Source: Pseudomonadota bacterium
GTDB taxonomy: Bacteria; Cyanobacteriota; Vampirovibrionia; Obscuribacterales; Obscuribacteraceae
Direction of reading: 5' to 3'
Assembly (NCBI GenBank): GCA_021325555.1
Contig: JAJPGY010000039.1
Span: forward strand, 62,001-126,000
DNA length: 64,000 bases
The notes under the pieces were generated by a model that was not told where the DNA came from, made no database searches, and saw nothing but the letters and a program-made list of their open reading frames with translations. Both the position numbers and the translations under genes were made by a program. Within the stretch, counting starts at the first letter, position 1. The number at the start of each line of letters is the position of its first letter. Positions 32,744 to 41,769 of the stretch are shown here, piece after piece.

Positions 32744-33766
32744 TCAACGCAACAGCCGTCCGCGAACACTTTTCACCACCGTCGGCTGGAACCTCTCGTC
32801 GCCAGCCCGCAGGCTTTCCGCGGCGGCACGCAGCGAATGCGGCTGCTCGATTATGTTCACCGCTGCCCGGTGGCTATCCGGGAGCTGGCTCGACGCCGTC
32901 CAGGCCCCGTAGTAGCGGGTGTAGAGATCGGTACCGACCGGCTGCAGCTTGACGCCGCCGTTTACCACCGGTTGCTCGAGCTGCGTTTGCAGGTTGGCCG
33001 CCACGTCGTCGAGCGCTACCTGCCTCTCCTTCGACCACCTCTTGAACATATCCGCGCGTGCCTGCCCGAATTTCCTGGCATTTTCCACGCGCTCGGCCGC
33101 TTTTCTTTTGATCTGCTCGACCCGTGCCCGGACGAGCTGGGGATCGAGCGCCAGTGATTTGGCGTAGCAGCCGATCACCATCATCGGTGGCGTCATCGCC
33201 TCCTCGAGCTCGCGCGCCGTCTCTTCCTGAATACGGCGCACCTCGCATTCCGCCTGCTTGAGAGCCGAGGAGGCAAAGCACTCTCCCATGCGTTCGTGTT
33301 TGGATTTTTCGTAAATGACCTCTTGCTTGATGTGGGACTTCGTCCGCTCGACCAGCTCATCTTCATCGCTGGTCGCTATCGTGCTCCGGCCGCTCGAGGC
33401 GGGCACGCCACCACCGGTGGTGGGAGATCCTCCGCCGGCCGGAAGCTGCTGGTTGTACCGGGCAAGCGCCTGCCGGCAGTAGTTGGCCAGCTTCCCGCGC
33501 GGTGCGAGCCGGTAGCAGAGCCCGTATTCCTCCACGGCCTGCTCCTGGCGCCCGCTGCGGGCGAGAGCGCTGGCCAGATAGTAGTGCACCACCGCCCGAC
33601 CCGGCTCCTCCTCGGCGGCCAGCGCCAGATAGAGGACGGCGTGCCTGTAGCGCCCGCCCTTGAAATGCTTCAGCCCGCGATCGAAGGTGGGGCCGCCCTG
33701 CGCCCCCGGCGCCAGCAAGATCGCCGCAGGCATCACCAGGGACAGGACGCGCTTCAGCTCAACCAT
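32744..33766 (-). CDS. Secreted TPR protein, paralogue C
   Basis: About 340 residues from the ATG at 33766, with GGGAGG seven bases upstream. A signal peptide (MVELKRVLSLVMPAAILLAPGAQG) is followed by TPR units (HFKGGRYRHAVLYLALAAEEEPGRAVVHYYLASALARSGR, then EQAVEEYGLCYRL), the same layout as paralogues A and B. A Glu/Lys/Arg helical stretch leads to the shared C-terminal signature, here LQTQLEQPVVNGGVKLQPV then GTDLYTRYYG. The tail is basic. This third family member lies 26 kb from the other two and next to a longer TPR protein. It is more diverged: the Gly-rich region is missing and the Asn of LYVRNF is replaced. Exported; function unknown. Confidence 0.83.
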   Translation of the reverse strand: MVELKRVLSLVMPAAILLAPGAQGGPTFDRGLKHFKGGRYRHAVLYLALAAEEEPGRAVVHYYLASALARSGRQEQAVEEYGLCYRLAPRGKLANYCRQALARYNQQLPAGGGSPTTGGGVPASSGRSTIATSDEDELVERTKSHIKQEVIYEKSKHERMGECFASSALKQAECEVRRIQEETARELEEAMTPPMMVIGCYAKSLALDPQLVRARVEQIKRKAAERVENARKFGQARADMFKRWSKERQVALDDVAANLQTQLEQPVVNGGVKLQPVGTDLYTRYYGAWTASSQLPDSHRAAVNIIEQPHSLRAAAESLRAGDERFQPTVVKSVRGRLLR

Positions 33767-33841
33767 GGTCCGCCCTCCCCGCACCAGCCGGCAGGATCCG
33801 ATTCAGCGCTTCCGCGCCCGTTATGCCCGCGCGGTCACGCC

Positions 33842-33877
33842 GCTTAACGTAATCGGCGGCCGCCGATTACGTTAAGC
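33842..33877. repeat. Perfect 36-base palindrome
   Basis: The 36 bases at 33842-33877 are a perfect inverted repeat with no spacer: the left half GCTTAACGTAATCGGCGG is the exact reverse complement of the right half. It lies between the two TPR genes at 32744 and 33922, upstream of paralogue C. No T tract follows on either side, so an operator, a cruciform-forming site or an RNA hairpin are all possible. Confidence 0.8.
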
Positions 33878-33921
33878 AACATGTCGCCTGCGCCGGCGGC
33901 CCGCACGGCCGAGGGCGGTGG

Positions 33922-35481
33922 TCAGTTCCCGCCCTCACCGGGTTTGCCGCTGACGGCGGCGCCGTCCAGCTTCCTCCAAGCGCGGCGGGCCAGCTCGAGA
34001 TGCGGGTCGAGATCCACGGCCTGCCTGACCTCTGCCAGCGCCTCCCGGCGCCGCCCCTGGCAGGCGAGCACCAGCCCCAGACCGGCGTGGGCGGAGGCGT
34101 TGCCGGGCTCAATCGACACGGCCGTCTTGAACTCGCGGGCAGCGGCCTCCTGGTCGCCGGACCTGGATAGCGCCAGACCCAGCCCGATGTGATTGTCAAC
34201 GCTGGACGGCGCCTTCTCCAGCAGCCGGCGGTAGAGTCCGGCCGCCTCATGCCACTGTCCCTTTTGCAGGCAGATGGAGGCAAGCCGCTCTCCAGCTTCG
34301 GCGGCGGAAGGATCGATCGCCAGCGCCGTGCGCAGCTCCGAGCCCGCCTCGTCCAACCTGCCGTCTTCGGCCAGCACGGCGCCGAGTCCCTGGTGGGTCA
34401 GCGCCCGATCAGGACCGAGCGCCACCGCATGCCGGAGCGTTTTGAGCGCCAGCTCTTTGTCGCCGGCGTTAGCCTGAGCGATGCCCAGACCAACTGCAGC
34501 CTCGGGCAGGGACGGATCGAGTGCGGCGGCCTTTTCGTATGCTTTTAGCGACTCCTGCCACCGTCCTTGCCTGGCCAGTGCCCAGCCGAGATTAGCCTGG
34601 GCGGAGGCGTTGTCGGGATCGAGCCTTACGGCCTCAGCCTCCTCGGTCACCTGGCGATCTACCTGCCCGAGCGAACCGAGGATGACGCCCAGGTCGCCGT
34701 GCGCGACGCTGCTGTCCGGGTCGAGCCGCACCGCCGTCTCCTCCTCGGCGCGAGCCCGCTCCAGCTCCCCCTTCTTATAAAGGATCCAGCCCATGAGGAC
34801 GTGCACGGGAGCCTCCTGCTGATGATCTCTGGCCACCCGCTCGCAGGCGGCGGCGGCATCCTCCAGGGACCCTGCGGCAATCAATGCCTCGATCTCCTTG
34901 AGCGCCGCCTTGCCGCCGGAGCCGCCCGCGGGGTGATTGCCCGGCTCTTCGCCCACCTTCGCCCAGACGACCGGGTGCTCCTCGGCCTGATAAACGGGGC
35001 GGGGCGGCGATGCCGGCGCCGGCGGCGGAGGCTCTTTCAGCCTGCGCTGGAACGCCTCCAGGTTCAAGCGGGCGGCGCGGTTGCCGGCGTCAAGCTCCAG
35101 GGCCTTTCGCTCGGCCTTTATGGCCGCCTTCAGATCGTTCGTGCCGGCCAGGGCAAGCCCCAGCTCCACATAGGCCGCCACATACCGGCCATCGATGGCG
35201 ATCGCCCGGCGGCAAGCCTCGACGGCCTGTTCAACCTCACCCAGGTGCAGGCAGGCGACGCCCAGGTCGTAGTTGGCCACCACGCTTGCCGGGTCGAGCT
35301 GGCAAGCGCCAGCAAACTCGATCCTGGCCTTTTCCCAGTCGCCTCGTTTGGCCGCCATCTCGCCGGTGACGATCCGCTCGAGGGCGCCGGTGCTTGCGCT
35401 GCCGTCGGCTGCGGCGCCCGGCGTGCCGCCGGTCCAGAAGCCGGTCAGGCTGAGGGCGGTTATGACAATCAGGGCGCGCAT
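33922..35481 (-). CDS. Secreted multi-TPR protein
   Basis: 519 residues, starting at the ATG at 35481 with GGGAG upstream. A signal peptide (MRALIVITALSLTGFWTGGTPGAAA) is followed by about three TPR units (40-150), a Pro-rich linker with EEPPPPAPASPPRP-like composition (about 152-190), and then roughly nine TPR units to the end. Repeat examples are SSVAHGDLGVILGSLGQVDRQVTEEAEAVRLDPDNASAQANLGWALARQGRWQESLKAYEKAAALDP. Such arrays form superhelical scaffolds for protein binding. The regular units with LDP/IDP turns look like canonical 34-residue TPRs, unlike the divergent short TPR regions of paralogues A-C. It probably shares a transcript with paralogue C, separated by the palindrome. Function unknown. 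Confidence 0.9.
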   Translation of the reverse strand: MRALIVITALSLTGFWTGGTPGAAADGSASTGALERIVTGEMAAKRGDWEKARIEFAGACQLDPASVVANYDLGVACLHLGEVEQAVEACRRAIAIDGRYVAAYVELGLALAGTNDLKAAIKAERKALELDAGNRAARLNLEAFQRRLKEPPPPAPASPPRPVYQAEEHPVVWAKVGEEPGNHPAGGSGGKAALKEIEALIAAGSLEDAAAACERVARDHQQEAPVHVLMGWILYKKGELERARAEEETAVRLDPDSSVAHGDLGVILGSLGQVDRQVTEEAEAVRLDPDNASAQANLGWALARQGRWQESLKAYEKAAALDPSLPEAAVGLGIAQANAGDKELALKTLRHAVALGPDRALTHQGLGAVLAEDGRLDEAGSELRTALAIDPSAAEAGERLASICLQKGQWHEAAGLYRRLLEKAPSSVDNHIGLGLALSRSGDQEAAAREFKTAVSIEPGNASAHAGLGLVLACQGRRREALAEVRQAVDLDPHLELARRAWRKLDGAAVSGKPGEGGN

Positions 35482-35740
35482 CCTTGGCTCCCGGTCGCTG
35501 CAGACGCCTCATTATCCTCCGTTGACAACCCGGCCGGCTTCAAAAGGCGGCTCCTCTTAAGCGTCTCCGGTCGACGCTGCCGGCAGCGGCAGGCTGTTGC
35601 GCGGCCGGCTGATGTGCCGATCCATGAAATTCTGCACATATTCGGACCGTGGCTTTTTATCGACTTTCCAAATTCAGCCGGCGATGTCATCCTGAGGAGG
35701 CAGCGACACAGCCCGCTCAACTGCCCGGGGGTCATAAGCC

Positions 35741-36424
35741 GTGGCACGCCGCACACACCGTCTGCTCAGTCTTCTGGCGATCGCTCAGCTCGTCTGCCCG
35801 AGCCCGGCGCCGGCTCAAATCGACTGGCGCCAGGGCCGGCACCCGGCCGGCAGCCTGGCACCGGCGGTGATACCGCAAGGGGTTGCGCCCCCCGCCCTGC
35901 CCGAGCGGCCGCCTATCCCTGTACCGGCCCCTATCGCCACCCCGCCGGCCAGGACTCGCCCCGCCACCGGCAAACCGATATCCTGGCGCAGCGCTCCACC
36001 GGCGGCAGAGCCGACGGCCGGGCGCCCGGCCGAGCAGGCGCCCGCCTCTGCGCATCAGGAGAGCCGAGCGGACGAGCGGCAAGCCGTCGCGCAGGTGAAG
36101 ACGTACGCGGCCGGTTTCGAGGAGACCCTTGCCGCGGTCGTCTCAGCGTGCCGGACGGTCGGGCTGGTGGTCGATAAGCTGGACAGCGACGCCGGGGTGG
36201 TGGCAGCCAGAGCAGCAGACGGCGCCCTGTCGCCAGAGCAGGCGATTTTCAGCCTGGAGGAGCAGGCTCCCGGGCGCACCACCGTGAAATTGCGCGTGCA
36301 GTCTGCCGCCGGCGTCCGCCCTGCGCCCGGCATCACCGCCAGCGGTCAGGAGCCTGTGGACGTCGATGCCCACAGGCTCCTGCGCGCCGTCGAATCGTTC
36401 ATCGGCCAGAAACGCTCCTTATAG
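35741..36424 (+). CDS. Secreted Pro-rich protein with a C-terminal alpha/beta domain
   Basis: 227 residues starting at a GTG with GGGGGT about eight bases upstream. A signal peptide (RRTHRLLSLLAIAQLVCPSPAPAQ, with a Cys near 19 that is not in a clear lipobox) precedes a Pro/Ala-rich region (about 35-115). The last 110 residues look like one domain: VKTYAAGFEETLAAVVSACRTVGLVVDKLDSDAGVVAAR, then TTVKLRVQSA and a C-terminal helix. That pattern (helix, strand and a repeat of such) resembles small envelope lipoprotein domains, but I cannot name a family. It is immediately followed by coaE (the stop is next to the coaE ATG), so the two are co-transcribed. Confidence 0.72.
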   Translation: MARRTHRLLSLLAIAQLVCPSPAPAQIDWRQGRHPAGSLAPAVIPQGVAPPALPERPPIPVPAPIATPPARTRPATGKPISWRSAPPAAEPTAGRPAEQAPASAHQESRADERQAVAQVKTYAAGFEETLAAVVSACRTVGLVVDKLDSDAGVVAARAADGALSPEQAIFSLEEQAPGRTTVKLRVQSAAGVRPAPGITASGQEPVDVDAHRLLRAVESFIGQKRSL

Positions 36425-37021
36425 ATGCCGAAGGTAATTGGAATAACGGGGACTATCGGGTCCGGCAAATCGACCGTCGGCGGGATTCTTGCCGCTCTCG
36501 CCGTGCCGGTGATCGACACCGACCATATCGTGCACGATCTGCTCACTCATCCTGGCCCGGTGCGGGAGGCTGTCGCGGAGCGATTCGGCGACGAGGTGGT
36601 CGCGCACGATCGGGGCGGGGCGATCAATCGCGGGAGGCTGGGGAGCATCGTTTTTTTTGATGCGGCGGCACGCCGGGACCTGGAGCGGATAGTTCATCCG
36701 GCCGTGCTTGCGGAGTACAGGCGGAGGATCACTGAGCTCGGCTCCAGCCCTGTCGTGGCGGTTCTGGTGCCTCTTCTGTTCGAGGCGGGCCTTCAGGCGG
36801 AGTTTGACGAGGTATGGACGGTGGTGGCCGATGAACACGTGATTCGCCGCCGCCTGTGCGAAAGAGACCGCCTGTCCGAAGAGGAGATCCAGCGCCGCCT
36901 TTCGGCGCAGCTCCCGCAGGAGCGCAAAGCCGGCCTGTCCGACCGGGTGATTGACAACTCGGGCACGATCGAGCAGACAAGAGACAAGGTAGCCGCCTAT
37001 CTCGGGGCGTTGATTTCATGA
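36425..37021 (+). CDS. coaE: Dephospho-CoA kinase
   Basis: 198 residues, the usual length. CoaE phosphorylates the 3'-hydroxyl of dephospho-CoA in the last step of coenzyme A synthesis. The P-loop is VIGITGTIGSGKSTVGGIL (about 4-22), DTDHIVHDL carries the conserved Asp of the substrate site, and HPAVLAEYRRRI and VLVPLLFEAGLQAEFDEVWTVVAD follow. The lid region is RRRLCERDRLSEEEIQRRLSAQLPQERKAGLSDRVIDNSG, ending in the family sequence DxVIDNSG. It starts directly after the Pro-rich secreted protein and overlaps the following CsoR gene by ATGA. CoA supply fits the acyl-CoA genes elsewhere in the window but coaE is a universal gene. Confidence 0.96.
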   Translation: MPKVIGITGTIGSGKSTVGGILAALAVPVIDTDHIVHDLLTHPGPVREAVAERFGDEVVAHDRGGAINRGRLGSIVFFDAAARRDLERIVHPAVLAEYRRRITELGSSPVVAVLVPLLFEAGLQAEFDEVWTVVADEHVIRRRLCERDRLSEEEIQRRLSAQLPQERKAGLSDRVIDNSGTIEQTRDKVAAYLGALIS

Positions 37022-37401
37022 TCACAAGAGGGGCTCGGCAAGATAAACTTACTGGCATGCCGATTACCGACGAATCGAAAGAGAAGCTGAAAGCCCGCCT
37101 GGCTAAAGCGATCGGGCACCTGAACTCCGTCTACCGCATGGTGGACGAGAAAAAATATTGCATGGATGTCCTGCATCAACTGAAGGCCGTCCAGGCCGCT
37201 CTCGACAAGACGGCCGAGGTCATGCTCAAGCAGCACCTGGAGACTTGCGTGGTCGAGGCCATCCGCAATCACGATTCCCAGCGGGTAATCGAGGAGCTCA
37301 TGCAGGTTTTTCGCAGCGCGCCGGGGCTTTGTCTGCCCGAAGACGACGGGGCCGCTACGGCAGCCGTCCCGGAAAAGGTCAGGAGCGCTTGCTGCCAGTG
37401 A
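37018..37401 (+). CDS. CsoR/FrmR-family metal- or formaldehyde-sensing repressor
   Basis: 127 residues from the ATG at 37018, which overlaps the coaE stop as ATGA. A second ATG at 37057 gives the N-terminus more usual for the family, but neither has a good ribosome-binding site. The all-helical CsoR fold (formerly DUF156) is clear: SKEKLKARLAKAIGHLNSVYRMVDEKKYCMDVLHQLKAVQAALDKTAEVMLKQHLETCV. The Cys of YC, then His and Cys of HLETC, match the Cys-His-Cys copper(I) ligands of CsoR. The C-terminus is longer than usual and ends in CC (RSACCQ). These proteins form tetramers that repress efflux or detoxification genes until the effector binds. No copper transporter is adjacent. Confidence 0.88.
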   Translation: MITRGARQDKLTGMPITDESKEKLKARLAKAIGHLNSVYRMVDEKKYCMDVLHQLKAVQAALDKTAEVMLKQHLETCVVEAIRNHDSQRVIEELMQVFRSAPGLCLPEDDGAATAAVPEKVRSACCQ

Positions 37402-37408
37402 GCAGGGC

Positions 37409-40400
37409 TCACTGCTCGAGAAGCTTCAGGAACTTCACCAGCCAGCCGTGCTGCGTGGTGCGAGCCGGTCTGCCCGATCCCGGCAGGCCGGCCGGACTCA
37501 AAGGCTGGCTGAAGGCAGCCGGTATCACCTTGTTGCCGCACTCGCCGCAGAACTTCGCCGCTTGCTCGAGCGGCGCGCTGCAAAGCGGGCAGGCTGGTAT
37601 CCTGGTGCCCAGATGAAAGCCGCACTCGCCACAGAACCGGGCCTGGGCTTCCAGAGCCATGTGGCAGTTCGGACACTGCGGTAGCTCTGGCTGCCGGGGC
37701 TCCGTATACGAGGGGGGCTGAGCTGCCGGCGCCGCCCCGCCTGGCATCATTTGTGGTGGCATAGCGGCTGCTTGCGGCGCCTGCTCGGCGACGCCGCCGG
37801 AAGCCCGTGGCGCTGGCTGCCCGTTGCCGCCGTAATAAGATGGTTGACCCGGGTACACCGCTGGCTGCTGAGCGGGCTGTGGAGGCGCCGGCGGGGGCTG
37901 GGCACCGGAGACGGGCGCAGGCTCCGGAGCAGCAGGGGGCGGGGAGCCCTGAGGGAGTCGGGCGGCCGGCGCCTGGCTTGTAACCGCCGGCGGTGCCGGT
38001 TCCGCAGGCGGGGCGGCTCCCGGTGCGGGCGGCTGGGGAACCGCCGGCTGGGCCGGCGGGGTCGAGGGCGCGCGCCGGGGAGGAGCCGCTGCCGGCCGCT
38101 GGGGAGCCGCCGGGGGCTGGCCGGTCATCGGAGCGAGCCTCTGCTGAACGGTGCCCGCAGCCGGCGCCGGCTGGGGCTGCGGTCTAAGGGCCGGCTGGGG
38201 CGGCGCTGCGGCTGTCTGCGGGGCGCTTTGCGCGGCGGCGGCCTGACCCGGGGGGATTGCGGAAGCCGCGGCGGCCGGCGCCGGCTGCACCGGCGGCGAG
38301 GCGGCTGGCACCGCAGGCGGTGGCTGAGCGTAAGCGGGCTCGGCCCGCGGGTATGCAGAGGCCGCCTGGCCGGACAGAGGAGCGGGACCGGGCAGCAGGC
38401 GAGCCTCGACCAGGAAAGACGAGGGCTGAAGAGCCACCCCGTTGAACTGTCCAGGGTAGGACAGGTACAGGAGCTCCCTGGCCCGAGTGAACCCGACATA
38501 ACAAAGCCTGCGCTCCTCGTCGAGGTCTGCCGCGCTCTCGGACGGAAACAAACCCTCGGCCATCCCGACCATAAACACGACCGGAAACTCCAGCCCCTTG
38601 GCCTCATGCAAGGTGAGCACGAAGACGCCCGGATCCGCTGTCCCCGGGCCGGCCGAGGCGGGCTGGCGCAACGCGTTTTGATGCTTGACGAACTCGGCTA
38701 CCGTGCCGAATTTCCGGGCCTCCTCCTCCAGCTGCGTCAACTTCTTCAGCGGCTCGTAGCTTATGCCCGGCGGGACCGAGACGGCCTGGTAGTACTCACT
38801 CAGCCTTTGCGTGCGGCGGATAAGGGAGATAGTCTCGGCAGGGGGCAGCTTCTCCTGATACATGGTGCGTATCAGCCGAACCAGCGCGACGAGGTCCTTG
38901 CACGACTGATCGGCGGTCGCCTCCGAGTAGATCTCGACAGCCTTGAGAAATGACAGATTGTTGGCCTCCGCGAAGCTGGCGATCGTCGTCCACAGCTTGG
39001 GATCGATCTCCCTGGTCCGCAGCTGGCAGGCTCGCTCGAAGGACTCCTTCGCCCTCGGCCCGTCCGGGTCCATAACCAGGCGCAGGAAGGACAATATGTC
39101 CTCCACCTCATCCGGAACCAGGCCGGCGTTGGGATGCGACGCCATGCAACGCACGCCCCGCCTCAAAAGCCGATCCTCGATGATCGGCCCGTAGTGGTGA
39201 TAGCGATAGAGGACGGCGATGTCCCTCAGCTTTCTGCCGCTGTCGACGAGAAGCTGGATCTCGTCGGCCACCCAGATCGCTTCCGCCTCCTCGCTGTCCA
39301 GCATGTGGGGTCCTACTATCGCCCCGGTCGCGGGAGAGGCCCAGGCCGGCACCATGTCCTTGTTCATCCGCCGGGAGGGAAGCCCGGCCAGAAGCTGCCG
39401 GGCATGATCGACTATCGCCGGATGAGAGCGCCAGTTCTTCTCCAGAACATAGCAGCGCGCCTGCGGCATGCGAAGCGACACGTCCATGAGCAGAGAGGGC
39501 GTCGCTCCCTTGCTGCCGTAGATCGCCTCATCCTCATCGCCTGCCAGGTAGATGTTGTCCTGCGGCGCTGCCAGAAGGCTCACCAGGGCGTTTTCCGCCG
39601 GCGTCACATCCTGGTACTCGTCGACCAGGACAAACTCGTAACTGTGCTGGTATTTGGCGCGCAGCTCCTGCTTGTCCAGAAGCGCCTGCACGGCCAGCGT
39701 GACCATGTCCTCGCGATCGATCCGGTTGGCCCGCTGCAGCTGCTCCTCGTACGCCTGATAGACGCGGGACACCAGCTGCCCCATGTCGTCCCGGGCCTGC
39801 TCCTTGACCTGCCTTGGGGAAACCAGGTTGGCCTTGTAAATCTGTATTAGCGCCGACAGCGTGAACTCGTCCAGGCCGGTCGAAAGCTCGAGCGTGTTGG
39901 CGTCCAGGTCCTTCTTGTATTTTTCGAGAACTCTCAGCAGAACCTTCTGCGGGTTGGTTTCTACCTTGAGCGGAGCCTTTCTTTTGATGGCGGCGAGGTT
40001 CTCTTTCAGGATCTTGAAACCGAAGTCGTGCCAGGCATAGAGCTGCACGCGCAGGTTCGCCTGCTTATCGATTTGCTGGTCGAGCCCGGCTTTGATCGTC
40101 TTTACTGTATCGATCGAGTTGCTCAGGATCAGGATGCTCTCCGGGCTCACGCCCTGGGAGATCAGATAGGCTACGCGATGGATTATGCAGCTGGTCTTGC
40201 CGGTGCCGGCGCCGCCGACGACGGCCGCGGGCCCGCCACCATGGGTGATGGCGCTCTGCTGCAGCTCGTCGTCCACCGGCAGCTCCGGCATCGGCGCTAT
40301 CGTCTGCCCGGTGAGCAAGCGCCCGAGCGATTGCTTCTTGCGCCCGGTTCGCCAGACCTCCTCGGCCACGTCAGCGCAAGCGGCGTGGTTTGCCAGGATC

Positions 40401-41275
40401 TCAGCGGTGGTGAAGCGGAGGATCCGCCAGCCGTCCGTAAGCAGGAGAAGATTCCTCTTGGCGTCCTCGGCCTGCCGCCCGTAGCCAGCCACCGGCGAGA
40501 CGCCGTCACACTCGATATCGAGCCGCTGCTCCTTGTCGATCAGCGCCAGGTCGAGAAGGTAGTCGCCGAGAACGTGCTGGGGCACCACCGGCAGCCCGCG
40601 CTCCTTGAGGGACGTGTACAGGTAATACTCGGCCTTTAGCATGGGCGGCATGCTCTCCTCGCGCATCGTCCTGAACAGCTCCAGGTTGACCATGCTGGCC
40701 TCGATGAGCCACATGGTCTTCTCCCAGGTGATCGGACGCCCGTGGAATGCCGGATCCGGGCACGAGGCGCCGTAGCGAGAGAATTCCCCGTAGGCAAGCG
40801 GCGTCGTGATAATGGTAGCTTTGCCGGCCAGGGCGCGCGGGTAGATTACGTGGTTGTGGAAGTACCAGAGCTGCTTGTGGTTCTCGGGCGCCACGATCCC
40901 TTCAAGGATGACGAGGTCGGCTCCGGATATATCGAGCTCCGCTTTCGTAGCCAGCGGCCTGCCGAAGCTCGTGGTAGTTACGGCCTGATCCCAGAGATAT
41001 TCCGCCTGCTTGTTCAGCAAGTCCCCGGTGAGCGTCAGCGGATTGAAGCCCCGCGACTTCAGGTTGATAATCGAGGCCTCCAGGCTTGCCTGGTGCTCCT
41101 CGCTAAAGTCCGATAAAAAAAGACCGCGGACCGAGCCGGAATAAAGTCCGAAGTTGCCGACGAACCATTGCAGCGCTTCCCGGCAATCAACGGGCATTGG
41201 CGGGATCTTCCCGGCGGTGTTTCCTTTGTGACCTTTGGCCAAAGCTGTAAGCTCTCTCCCGGCCTGCTCCGGCAT
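37409..41275 (-). CDS. UvrD-like helicase fused to AAA-like, DUF559-type nuclease-like and zinc-ribbon domains
   Basis: 1288 residues from the ATG at 41275; an ATG at 41197 with GGAAGA upstream would remove 26 residues. Residues about 45-205 look like a degraded P-loop/AAA domain (ADLVILEGIVAPENHKQLWYFHNHVIYP, then ATIITTPLAYGEFSRYG). Residues about 213-300 match the Vsr/DUF559 endonuclease-like fold: DYLLDLALIDKEQRLDIECDG and KRNLLLLTDGWRILRFTTAEI. Residues about 345-960 are a complete superfamily 1A helicase: VVGGAGTGKTSC (motif I, about 352), VDEYQDVTPAE (motif II, about 551), LAGDEDEAIYGSKGA, LTLHEAKGLEFPVVFMVG and EERRLCYVGFTRARELLYL. About 240 Pro/Ala/Gln residues follow. The end carries two zinc ribbons (CPNC...CGEC and CPLC...CGEC). 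DNA repair or defence is inferred. Confidence 0.88.
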   Translation of the reverse strand: MPEQAGRELTALAKGHKGNTAGKIPPMPVDCREALQWFVGNFGLYSGSVRGLFLSDFSEEHQASLEASIINLKSRGFNPLTLTGDLLNKQAEYLWDQAVTTTSFGRPLATKAELDISGADLVILEGIVAPENHKQLWYFHNHVIYPRALAGKATIITTPLAYGEFSRYGASCPDPAFHGRPITWEKTMWLIEASMVNLELFRTMREESMPPMLKAEYYLYTSLKERGLPVVPQHVLGDYLLDLALIDKEQRLDIECDGVSPVAGYGRQAEDAKRNLLLLTDGWRILRFTTAEILANHAACADVAEEVWRTGRKKQSLGRLLTGQTIAPMPELPVDDELQQSAITHGGGPAAVVGGAGTGKTSCIIHRVAYLISQGVSPESILILSNSIDTVKTIKAGLDQQIDKQANLRVQLYAWHDFGFKILKENLAAIKRKAPLKVETNPQKVLLRVLEKYKKDLDANTLELSTGLDEFTLSALIQIYKANLVSPRQVKEQARDDMGQLVSRVYQAYEEQLQRANRIDREDMVTLAVQALLDKQELRAKYQHSYEFVLVDEYQDVTPAENALVSLLAAPQDNIYLAGDEDEAIYGSKGATPSLLMDVSLRMPQARCYVLEKNWRSHPAIVDHARQLLAGLPSRRMNKDMVPAWASPATGAIVGPHMLDSEEAEAIWVADEIQLLVDSGRKLRDIAVLYRYHHYGPIIEDRLLRRGVRCMASHPNAGLVPDEVEDILSFLRLVMDPDGPRAKESFERACQLRTREIDPKLWTTIASFAEANNLSFLKAVEIYSEATADQSCKDLVALVRLIRTMYQEKLPPAETISLIRRTQRLSEYYQAVSVPPGISYEPLKKLTQLEEEARKFGTVAEFVKHQNALRQPASAGPGTADPGVFVLTLHEAKGLEFPVVFMVGMAEGLFPSESAADLDEERRLCYVGFTRARELLYLSYPGQFNGVALQPSSFLVEARLLPGPAPLSGQAASAYPRAEPAYAQPPPAVPAASPPVQPAPAAAASAIPPGQAAAAQSAPQTAAAPPQPALRPQPQPAPAAGTVQQRLAPMTGQPPAAPQRPAAAPPRRAPSTPPAQPAVPQPPAPGAAPPAEPAPPAVTSQAPAARLPQGSPPPAAPEPAPVSGAQPPPAPPQPAQQPAVYPGQPSYYGGNGQPAPRASGGVAEQAPQAAAMPPQMMPGGAAPAAQPPSYTEPRQPELPQCPNCHMALEAQARFCGECGFHLGTRIPACPLCSAPLEQAAKFCGECGNKVIPAAFSQPLSPAGLPGSGRPARTTQHGWLVKFLKLLEQ

Positions 41276-41535
41276 TCTCGCGGGCCGCTTAAAGATTCTA
41301 CTTGATAACCCGCTTGCCGGGCTACCAAGGACCTGGATTAAATCTTAGCCGAGCAGGCAATTATCTGATCCGCAGGCGGCGTCCGGCGTCGAAGGCGGTT
41401 ACATTTACAAATCCGTCTTGACAATATCGGCGGGCAATTCCAGGTAGTAGAATAGCTGTGAGCTCACTTGGACACCTGTCCGAGCGCTCCCAAGAATTGA
41501 GACCGGACAAGGTCCAAGAAAGGAGAGGACGGTTC

Positions 41536-41769
41536 ATGAAACAGTTACTACTCGCCATTTCCCTGGTGACGATCAGTTCCGTACCGGCGTTTGCGCAGGC
41601 TTGCGGAGACGAGGGTCGTTATTTCCACCTGACCCCGCCTGCCTACTCGGTTTCCCGGGCCAGACGGCAAGCAATCCACCGCTACGCCAAGGCGTTGCGC
41701 TGGTATCATGAGCACCTCGGCGACAAGCCGTTGTGCGAAGGCACCGGGCCGAGCGCGAAGCCGCTATAA
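41536..41769 (+). CDS. Small secreted protein
   Basis: 77 residues from the ATG at 41536, with GGAGAGG seven bases upstream. A textbook signal peptide (MKQLLLAISLVTISSVPAFAQA) leaves a mature peptide of about 55 residues. It has two cysteines (ACGDE and PLCEG) that could form a disulfide, and a basic, Tyr/His-rich middle (SVSRARRQAIHRYAKALRWYHEHLG). It appears to be a single gene: the upstream region has TTGACA near 41417 without a well-spaced -10. No family recognised. The strong ribosome-binding site and signal peptide make it a likely real gene. Confidence 0.72.
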   Translation: MKQLLLAISLVTISSVPAFAQACGDEGRYFHLTPPAYSVSRARRQAIHRYAKALRWYHEHLGDKPLCEGTGPSAKPL

